From Comamonadaceae bacterium OS-4 (GTDB lineage: Bacteria > Pseudomonadota > Gammaproteobacteria > Burkholderiales > Burkholderiaceae_C): 64,000 nucleotides of DNA. Position 1 is the first letter of the stretch. Each line of letters begins with the position of its first letter. Shown here piece after piece: positions 58,104-64,000 of this stretch. Made by a program: the position numbers and the translations under genes. The notes under the pieces were generated by a model, which saw nothing but the letters and a program-made list of their open reading frames with translations, was not told where the DNA came from and ran no database searches. The stretch covers positions 62,001 through 126,000 of the forward strand of contig AP026970.1 in assembly GCA_027924025.1 (NCBI GenBank). The letters run 5' to 3'.

Positions 58104-58993
58104 GCGATACAGCCGCAATCGAAACCGCAGCGAGTGCTACCGGCCTTGCCCCATGGTTCTGGCCCGGCATCGTGCTGCTAGCTCTGGTGGCGGGTTACAG
58201 CGTCTACCGCATGGCAGCCATCCAGGGTCGCAGCTGGGTGGGCATGGCCACCGCGGCCCTGTTTGGTGCCTGGGTGGTGCTGTTCTGGGAGATTTTGGTG
58301 CGTGCACTGGATGTGCCCCGTGTGTTGCTGCCCGCCCCTAGCCTGGTGATGGGTGCCCTGTGGGACCACGCGCCCAAACTCTGGGGCGACTTTGTGCAAA
58401 CCGTGGGCAAGGCGGTGCTCATCGGTTGGGCGCTGGGCTGCGGCTTGGGCTTTTGTGTGGCGGTGGCGATTGACCGCATGCCGTTTTTGCAGCGCGGTCT
58501 GCTGCCGGTGGCCTCGCTCACCAGCGCCATTCCGCTCGTGGGTGTCGCGCCGATTGCGGTGATGTGGTTCGGGTTTGACTGGCCCTCCAAAGCGGCGGTG
58601 GTGGTGCTCATGACCTTCTTCCCTATGCTGGTGTCCACCTTGGCGGGCTTGCAGGCCGCCGGCAAGCTGGAGCGCGAGCTGATGTACAGCTATGCCGCCA
58701 GCTACCCGCGCACTTTGCTCGCGCTGCGCTTGCCGGCCGCGCTGCCTTTCATCTTTGGCGCGCTCAAAGTCAATGCCACCTTGGCGCTTATCGGCGCCAT
58801 CGTGGCGGAGTTTTTTGGTTCGCCCACGGCGGGCCTGGGTTTTCGCATCAGCACTGAGGCCGCGCGCATGAACATGCCGCTGGTCTGGGGCGCGATTGTG
58901 GTGGCGGCGGTAACCGGATCGGTGGCCTACGCCTTGCTAGTTGCATTGGAGCGCCGGGCGGCGTTCTGGCATCCCTCGGTGCGCGAAGGGTGA
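58100..58993 (+). CDS. NitT/TauT-type ABC importer permease (second)
   Basis: 297 residues, same fold as the previous gene, EAA-like loop at AASYPRTLLALRLPAALPFIFGALKVN. It overlaps the first permease by four bases (ATGA). Two distinct permeases in tandem indicate a heterodimeric channel. Confidence 0.9.
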   Translation: MSDTAAIETAASATGLAPWFWPGIVLLALVAGYSVYRMAAIQGRSWVGMATAALFGAWVVLFWEILVRALDVPRVLLPAPSLVMGALWDHAPKLWGDFVQTVGKAVLIGWALGCGLGFCVAVAIDRMPFLQRGLLPVASLTSAIPLVGVAPIAVMWFGFDWPSKAAVVVLMTFFPMLVSTLAGLQAAGKLERELMYSYAASYPRTLLALRLPAALPFIFGALKVNATLALIGAIVAEFFGSPTAGLGFRISTEAARMNMPLVWGAIVVAAVTGSVAYALLVALERRAAFWHPSVREG

Positions 58994-59047
58994 GCCCGCG
59001 CTTGGTCTGTGTTGCGATTTTTTATTAACCCGTAGAAGGAGCTTTCC

Positions 59048-60052
59048 ATGATGTGTTCTTCCCAATGTGCCAAGAGCCTGCTGGCTCTGGCGCTGGCTGC
59101 TGCAGGCTTTGCCGCCCAGGCTGCCGACAAGGTGACTGTGCAGCTCAAGTGGGTGCCCCAGGCCCAGTTTGCCGGCTACTACATGGCGGCGGCCAAGGGC
59201 TTCTACAAAGACGCCGGCCTGGACGTGACCATCAAACCCGGCGGCCCGGACATCGCCCCCACCCAGGTGATTGCCGGCAAACAAGCCGACATCGTGGTCG
59301 ACTGGATGCCCTCTGCCCTGGCCGCCCGCGAAGCCGGTGTGCCTTTGGTGAATGTGGCCCAGGTGTTCAACCAGTCCGGCCTGATGTTGACCTGCAAAAA
59401 GGCCAGCGGCGTGGCGAGTCCTAAAGACTTCAAGGGCAAGACCCTGGGCGTCTGGTACGGTGGCAACGAATACCCCTTCCTCAACTGGATGGGCAAGCTC
59501 GGCCTGAAGACCGACTCCGACATCAAAATCCTGAAGCAAGGCTTCAACGTCGACCCGCTGCTGCAAAACCAGGCCGCTTGTATCTCCACCATGATTTACA
59601 ACGAATACTGGCAAGTGGTGGACGCGGGTGTGAAAGAGAAGGACCTGGTCACTTTCTTCTATGAAAAAGAAGGCGTCGCCACGCTGGAAGACGGCTTGTA
59701 CGTGCTCGAAGGCAACCTGAAAGACCCTGCCTTCGTGGCCAAGATGGGCAAGTTCCTTAAAGCCACACTCAAAGGCTGGGACGCTGCGGTTAAAGACCCT
59801 GAAGGTGCTGCCAAAGCCGTGGTGGCTGCAGACACCTCCGGCAGCGCCAGCGTGAAGGTGCAGAAACGCCAGATGGAAAACGTGGCCAAGCTGATCACCA
59901 ATGCCGGTACCAAGAAGATTGGTTATCTGGAGCCCGCCGCTTATGAGCGCACCGTCAAGGTGTTGCTGGCCGGTGGCAGCGACCCGGTGATCAAGAAAGA
60001 CCCGGGCAAGGCTGCGTATTCGCACGCCATCTATGACGCTGCACAGAAGTGA
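59048..60052 (+). CDS. NMT1/THI5-like substrate-binding protein (pyrimidine-type)
   Basis: 334 residues; signal peptide ending AAQAAD, then VTVQLKWVPQAQFAGYYMAAAKGFYKDAGLDV (the THI5/NMT1 opening WVPQAQFAGYYMA), GGPDIAPTQVIAGKQADIVVDWMPSALA and LGVWYGGNEYPF. The family binds thiamine precursors such as HMP and related pyrimidines or hydantoin-type compounds. With a RutR-like regulator and operator at the same locus, a pyrimidine-related ligand is the best inference. ATG 59048 follows AAGGAG. Confidence 0.9.
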   Translation: MMCSSQCAKSLLALALAAAGFAAQAADKVTVQLKWVPQAQFAGYYMAAAKGFYKDAGLDVTIKPGGPDIAPTQVIAGKQADIVVDWMPSALAAREAGVPLVNVAQVFNQSGLMLTCKKASGVASPKDFKGKTLGVWYGGNEYPFLNWMGKLGLKTDSDIKILKQGFNVDPLLQNQAACISTMIYNEYWQVVDAGVKEKDLVTFFYEKEGVATLEDGLYVLEGNLKDPAFVAKMGKFLKATLKGWDAAVKDPEGAAKAVVAADTSGSASVKVQKRQMENVAKLITNAGTKKIGYLEPAAYERTVKVLLAGGSDPVIKKDPGKAAYSHAIYDAAQK

Positions 60053-60061
60053 TGACGTTTC

Positions 60062-60136
60062 GCCGCCGGGCCGCACCAAGGCGTAACGCGCTCCCTCGGG
60101 GGGCAGCGACCCGCGCAGCGGCGGAGCGTGGGGGCG
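60062..60136. repeat. second dispersed GC-rich repeat (GCGCTCCC...GGAGCGTGGGGGC type)
   Basis: The segment contains GCGCTCCCTCGGGGGGCAGC, GACCCGCGCAGCGGCGGAGC and GTGGGGGC; CGCTCC pairs with GGAGCG across it. I recall closely similar elements between genes of Comamonadaceae. It separates the binding-protein gene from the RutR-like gene. Confidence 0.55.
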
Positions 60137-60152
60137 TTTATAGTTCGGCGAC

Positions 60153-60779
60153 ATGACCCACGTTGCCGAAGCTCCCAAGGGCCTCATTCGCCGGGCGAAT
60201 GAGGCCCTTATTTTGTCTGCCGCCGAAAAAGTGTTTGCCCGCGCTGGTTTTGGCGGCGCCACCATGGCCGCGATTGCCGAGGCCAGTGGCCTGCCCAAGG
60301 CCAACCTGCACTACTACTTCGGCAGCAAAGAAGTGCTGTACCGCGCCGTACTGGCCCAAATTCTGAGCGACTGGCTGGTGCCCACCCATGGCATCACCGT
60401 CGATGCAGACCCGCGCACCGCGCTGGAGCAATACATACGCGCCAAGATGGAGCTCTCCGCCCAGCGGCCCGACGGCTCCAAAGTGTGGGCCAACGAATTG
60501 CTGCATGGTGCGCCGGTGGTGAAGGAACTGCTGGCGACCGACTTGCGCCAACTCACCCTGGAAAAAGCCGCGGTGGTGCAAGCGTGGGTGGACGCCGGGC
60601 GCATCGCCCCGGTGGACGGCATGCACCTTTTCTTCACCATCTGGGCCGCCACCCAGACCTATGCCGACTTTGATGTGCAGGTTTGTGCCGTGATGGACCA
60701 GGAGACGCTCGGTGAGCAAGACTTTGAGCGCGCGACCCAGCACCTGGTGTCGTTTATCTTGCGGGGCTGCGGCTTGTGA
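60153..60779 (+). CDS. RutR-like TetR-family regulator
   Basis: 208 residues. N-terminal TetR HTH (ILSAAEKVFARAGFGGATMAAIAEASGLPKANLHYYFGSKEVLYRAVL; read in part) and a C-terminal domain that aligns with E. coli RutR from memory: ILSDWLVP, EYIRAKMELS, NELLHGAPVVKELLATDL and FFTIWAATQTYADFDVQV. RutR represses pyrimidine catabolism and responds to uracil/thymine. It likely represses the ABC importer through the box at 56267. Confidence 0.88.
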   Translation: MTHVAEAPKGLIRRANEALILSAAEKVFARAGFGGATMAAIAEASGLPKANLHYYFGSKEVLYRAVLAQILSDWLVPTHGITVDADPRTALEQYIRAKMELSAQRPDGSKVWANELLHGAPVVKELLATDLRQLTLEKAAVVQAWVDAGRIAPVDGMHLFFTIWAATQTYADFDVQVCAVMDQETLGEQDFERATQHLVSFILRGCGL

Positions 60780-60784
60780 TTTCA

Positions 60785-60840
60785 AGCCAAATTTGATGCT
60801 AGCCCATATGTAGCTTGCGGGAGTTGCTACGTTTTTAGTA
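60785..60840 (+). repeat. dispersed 3'-end repeat, copy 10 (degenerate)
   Basis: AAGCCAAATTTGATGCTAGC, TATGTAGCTTGCGGGAGTTG and CTACGTTTTTAGTAG. It starts five bases after the RutR-like gene stop. Confidence 0.5.
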
Positions 60841-60945
60841 GTGGCTGCCAAGGCCCAGTGCCCCTACCGCTTCCGGTGAAAACGGGGCATCCCGCAAAAT
60901 GAAGGGGACACGCAGGGTCCTTTAACCCCCCAGGAGGAGATTTTC

Positions 60946-61362
60946 ATGGCCGCAGGAACCATCATCACTGTGCTTTCCAACGTACCTTGGGGCCAAGTGA
61001 TGGACGCTGCGCCCAAAGTGGCAGAGGGCGCCACCAAATTGTGGGGCGCGGTCACCCGCAGAAAAAAGAATGACGCTGACCTCGCACCCCAAGCAGGTGC
61101 CGGCGCTACCGGGGGCGATGTGCCGGACGATTCACTCCAGCGCTTGCGTGCGGATGTCCAGGTGCTGCAGGCCTCGGTCGGAGATTTGCGGGAGGAGTTG
61201 CTCTCTGCCACCGGGCTGATCAAACAGCTGGCCGACCAGAATGCCGTCCTGGTGCAACGGGTGGAGCTTCATCGCCGCAGACTGGCGCTAGTGTCTTACT
61301 CCACCGCTGCAGTGAGTGCGATCCTGCTGTCGGCCGTTGTTTACTTGCTGATCACGCGGTAA
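60946..61362 (+). CDS. small coiled-coil protein with C-terminal membrane anchor
   Basis: 138 residues with AGGAGGAG in front of the ATG. A first third of mixed composition ([23 protein letters not shown]), a Gly-rich linker, a coiled coil (about 60-105: [29 protein letters not shown]) and one transmembrane helix at 116-136 as a tail anchor. No family recognised. It converges with cysA and the two overlap by 11 bases. Confidence 0.7.
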   Translation: MAAGTIITVLSNVPWGQVMDAAPKVAEGATKLWGAVTRRKKNDADLAPQAGAGATGGDVPDDSLQRLRADVQVLQASVGDLREELLSATGLIKQLADQNAVLVQRVELHRRRLALVSYSTAAVSAILLSAVVYLLITR

Positions 61363-62443
61363 ACACCCGTGCCTTGCGCGGTGTCAGCACGACGGTGTCG
61401 CCATCCTTCAGTTCCAGCGCTTTGTATTCCTGCGCGCCGATCTGGGCTTCGATGATGTCGCCGCTGCCTGCTGCGCTGCGGTCTTCGGGCAGCAGTTCCA
61501 AGCGGGCAATCGGGCCGACCACAATGGCGCGCACCAGCTTGGCGACGATGCCGCTCACCGGCTGGCCTGCCTTGTAGGGCTGCACATCGAGGTCGTGCGG
61601 GCGCACATAGGCAAAGGCTTTGGCGTTTTGCGCTTCGCTGTGCTCAGGGCTGGCCAGGCGCACGCCGTGGTGGTCTTCGCCGATCAGCATTTCGCCTTCG
61701 TGGGCACGGCCGTGGAACAGGTTCACATCACCCAGAAAACCGTAGACAAACGGGCTGGCAGGATGGTCCCACACTTGCTGGGGCGAGCCGATCTGCTCGA
61801 CTTTGCCGCTGTTCATCAGCACCACACGGTCAGCCACTTCCAGGGCTTCTTCCTGGTCGTGGGTCACGAAGATACTGGTCACATGCAAGTCGTCATGCAG
61901 GCGGCGCAGCCAGCGGCGCAGTTCCTTGCGCACCTTGGCATCCAGCGCGCCAAAGGGTTCGTCCAGCAGCAGCACTTTGGGCTCCACCGCCAAAGCGCGC
62001 GCCAGCGCAATACGCTGGCGCTGGCCGCCCGAGAGTTGTGCCGGGTAGCGGTCGGCCAGCCAGTCCAGTTGCACCAAACCCAGCAGGTCGTGCACTTTTT
62101 GCTTGATGACGGCTTCAGACGGTCGCAGGGCGCGCGGCTTCATGCGCAGGCCGAAGGCGACGTTGTCAAACACGCTCATGTGGCGGAACAGGGCGTAGTG
62201 CTGGAATACAAAGCCCACGTTGCGCTCACGCACATGCACGTCAGTTGTGTCTTCGCCGCTGAAAAGGATGTTGCCGTGGTCGGCTGTTTCCAAGCCGGCG
62301 ATGATGCGCAGCAGCGTGGTCTTGCCGCAGCCGGATGGGCCGAGCAGGGCAACGAGTTCACCGGACTCAATGTCCAGGTTCACGTCCTGCAGCGCCTTGA
62401 AGGTGCCGAAGTCTTTGCTGACGTTGCGGATTGCAATGCTCAT
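61352..62443 (-). CDS. cysA: sulfate/thiosulfate ABC importer ATP-binding protein CysA
   Basis: 363 residues: Walker [19 protein letters not shown], signature [16 protein letters not shown], Walker [14 protein letters not shown], switch His in [13 protein letters not shown]. The C-terminal TOBE-like domain (about 240-363) and the sequence [23 protein letters not shown] are typical of CysA. It imports sulfate and thiosulfate with the CysT/CysW permeases. Last gene of the operon in this window; starts 23 bases after cysW. Confidence 0.95.
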   Translation of the reverse strand: MSIAIRNVSKDFGTFKALQDVNLDIESGELVALLGPSGCGKTTLLRIIAGLETADHGNILFSGEDTTDVHVRERNVGFVFQHYALFRHMSVFDNVAFGLRMKPRALRPSEAVIKQKVHDLLGLVQLDWLADRYPAQLSGGQRQRIALARALAVEPKVLLLDEPFGALDAKVRKELRRWLRRLHDDLHVTSIFVTHDQEEALEVADRVVLMNSGKVEQIGSPQQVWDHPASPFVYGFLGDVNLFHGRAHEGEMLIGEDHHGVRLASPEHSEAQNAKAFAYVRPHDLDVQPYKAGQPVSGIVAKLVRAIVVGPIARLELLPEDRSAAGSGDIIEAQIGAQEYKALELKDGDTVVLTPRKARVFTA

Positions 62444-62466
62444 GATGGTTTTCTCAATTCGGGGTT

Positions 62467-63354
62467 TCAGGCCGTAGGGCGCTCGGGTGGGAGTTCGGCA
62501 GCGGCCTTCTGGTCGCGCTCAAACTTCCACTCCACAAAGGACTTGATGACCAGGGTGACCAGCGCCAGCAGGGCCAGCAACGAGGCAATGGCGAAGGCGG
62601 CTACCGACTGGTATTCGTTGTACAGAATCTCGACGTGCAGTGGCATGGTGTTGGTCTGGCCACGGATGTGACCCGACACCACCGACACCGCGCCGAACTC
62701 GCCCATGGCGCGTGCGTTACACAAGATAACGCCATAAATCAGGCCCCACTTGATGTTGGGCAGCGTCACATGCCAGAAGGTTTGCAAGCCGCTGGCGCCC
62801 AGCACCTGGGCAGCCTGCTCTTCGTCGGTACCCTGGGCCTGCATCAGCGGGATCAACTCCCGGGCAATGAAGGGGACCGTCACAAAGATAGTGGCCAGCA
62901 CAATGCCGGGCACGGCAAACACGATCTTGATGTCATGGGCCATGAGCCACGGGCCGAACCAGCCGTGGGCTCCGAACATCAACACATAGATCAGGCCTGC
63001 AACGACGGGCGACACCGAGAACGGCAGGTCCACCAGCGTGGTCAAAAAGGCCTTGCCCTTGAACTCGTATTTGGCAATACACCAAGCGGCGGCCACACCG
63101 AACACCAGGTTCATCGGCACCGTAATGGCGGCGATCAGCAGCGTCAGGCGGATGGCGCTCCAGGCGTCCGGCTCTTTCAGGGCCAGCAGGAACTCTTCGC
63201 CGCCTTTGCGCAAGGCCTCGGTGAACACCGCGGCCAGTGGCAAGACCAGAAACAAAAAGATAAAGCCCAGCGCCACAGCGATGAGCGACCACTTCACCCA
63301 TGCGGGCTCGGTAGTGCCGGCTTTGGCGCGGCGGATGGTGCGTGTGCTACTCAT
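62467..63354 (-). CDS. cysW: sulfate ABC importer permease CysW
   Basis: 295 residues, six helices, the CysW motifs [35 protein letters not shown] start of the transport domain ([15 protein letters not shown]), [42 protein letters not shown] (EAA loop) and [15 protein letters not shown]. Two bases separate it from cysT. Confidence 0.95.
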   Translation of the reverse strand: MSSTRTIRRAKAGTTEPAWVKWSLIAVALGFIFLFLVLPLAAVFTEALRKGGEEFLLALKEPDAWSAIRLTLLIAAITVPMNLVFGVAAAWCIAKYEFKGKAFLTTLVDLPFSVSPVVAGLIYVLMFGAHGWFGPWLMAHDIKIVFAVPGIVLATIFVTVPFIARELIPLMQAQGTDEEQAAQVLGASGLQTFWHVTLPNIKWGLIYGVILCNARAMGEFGAVSVVSGHIRGQTNTMPLHVEILYNEYQSVAAFAIASLLALLALVTLVIKSFVEWKFERDQKAAAELPPERPTA

Positions 63355-63356
63355 GG

Positions 63357-64000
63357 TCAGGCTCCCGCACGTTTGCGCTGCCAGGCTTGCAGGCTGTTGA
63401 TCACCATCAGCATGACAAAAGACGCCAGCAGCATGACAGTGGCGACCGCAGTGGCGCCCGCGTAGTCGTATTGCTCGAGCTTGCTGATGATGATGAGCGG
63501 GGTGATTTCAGAAATCATGGGCATGTTGCCGGCAATAAAAATGACCGAACCGTACTCACCCACACCGCGGGCAAAGGCCATGGCAAAGCCGGTGAGCAAA
63601 GCGGGCGCGATGGTCGGAAAGATCACGTGCCGGAAGGTCTGCCAGCGTGTGGCTCCCAGGCAGGTAGCGGCTTCTTCGAGTTCTTTTTCTGCGTCTTCCA
63701 GCACCGGCTGCACTGTGCGCACCACAAAAGGCAGGCCGATAAAGATCAGGGCAATCACCACACCATTGCGGTTAAACGCCAGCTGGATGCCATGGGGCTC
63801 CAACAAGCTGCCGATCCAGCCGTTGCCGGCCAGCAGTGCGGTGAGCGAGATGCCCGCTACCGCGGTGGGCAGGGCAAAGGGCAGGTCGACCAGCGCGTCA
63901 ATGATTTTTTTGCCTGGGAACTGGTAGCGCACCAGCACCCAGGCGATCAGCAGGCCGAACACCGCATTCACCAGTGCCGCCAGAAACGATGCGCCAAAGG
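63357..64000 (-). CDS. cysT: sulfate ABC importer permease CysT (5' part beyond window)
   Basis: The reading frame is open to the window edge; about 214 C-terminal residues are present, beginning [17 protein letters not shown]. CysT hallmarks: [33 protein letters not shown] (read in part), [24 protein letters not shown] loop and [18 protein letters not shown]. The N-terminus and any cysP/sbp binding-protein gene lie beyond the window. Confidence 0.93.
   Translation of the reverse strand, partial: FGASFLAALVNAVFGLLIAWVLVRYQFPGKKIIDALVDLPFALPTAVAGISLTALLAGNGWIGSLLEPHGIQLAFNRNGVVIALIFIGLPFVVRTVQPVLEDAEKELEEAATCLGATRWQTFRHVIFPTIAPALLTGFAMAFARGVGEYGSVIFIAGNMPMISEITPLIIISKLEQYDYAGATAVATVMLLASFVMLMVINSLQAWQRKRAGA

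Overview
The window is GC-rich (about 60 %+ by eye), densely coded chromosomal DNA with no rRNA, tRNA, insertion sequence, prophage or CRISPR that I could see. Gene content (mnmG-rsmG-lysE-parA-hydrolase-parB block, tripartite tricarboxylate and TRAP-type transport parts, CreBC, YnfA, LemA/GIDE pair) and a dispersed GCTA...GCGC...AGCGCTAG intergenic repeat point to a betaproteobacterium of the Burkholderiales, most likely Comamonadaceae (Rhodoferax/Curvibacter/Polaromonas-like). This placement rests on family knowledge and was not tested by a database search.

Layout. 1-4.1 kb: a partial DUF2189 membrane protein, a Spy/CpxP-like periplasmic protein, rdgC, a Tat-type dienelactone hydrolase, a glycine-zipper protein and a small DUF2892 membrane protein. 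4.1-11.7 kb (leftward): the most interesting locus. creB and creC plus a small membrane protein precede a VIT/VWA protein with a C-terminal PEP-CTERM-like sorting signal, a dedicated exosortase, an EpsI-like protein and an unusual monofunctional transglycosylase. The VIT/VWA promoter carries three TTCAC repeats spaced exactly 11 bp apart, the known CreB (cre-tag) arrangement. 11.7-15.8 kb: a copper regulon (cueR, copZ, copA) with two almost identical CueR promoters, each overlapping the stop codon of the preceding gene. 15.8-21 kb: YnfA, a chemotaxis receptor, an MFS exporter, two small exported proteins and a glutathione transferase.

21-31.5 kb: a catabolic island with a GMC oxidoreductase, class II aldolase, Crp-type and AraC-type regulators, a complete Liv-type ABC importer and an aromatic-type aldehyde dehydrogenase. 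31.7-38 kb: tRNA/rRNA modification genes (mnmG, rsmG) and chromosome partition genes (parA, parB) with three parS sites, two of them inside mnmG and rsmG; the rsmG-lysE gap holds a pair of long hairpins that share one core in opposite orientations. 38-49 kb: a membrane-anchored methyltransferase coupled to a degenerate HD-GYP protein, an ImpA-type lipoprotein metalloprotease, the LemA/GIDE(EF-hand) pair, a GlcD-type dehydrogenase, a PduO-type adenosyltransferase, a diguanylate cyclase and a thioesterase.

49-56 kb: a TctAB permease coupled to an ABC-type (not TctC-type) binding protein, an orphan TRAP binding protein, and a DctB/FixJ-like two-component system. 56-61 kb: an ABC importer of the NMT1/THI5 kind followed by a RutR-like TetR regulator, with a RutR-box-like operator upstream, which suggests pyrimidine-related uptake. 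61.3-64 kb (leftward): sulfate importer genes cysA, cysW and a truncated cysT running off the end.

At least ten copies of one degenerate repeat lie directly at gene 3' ends; four of them contain the stop codon of the neighbouring gene.
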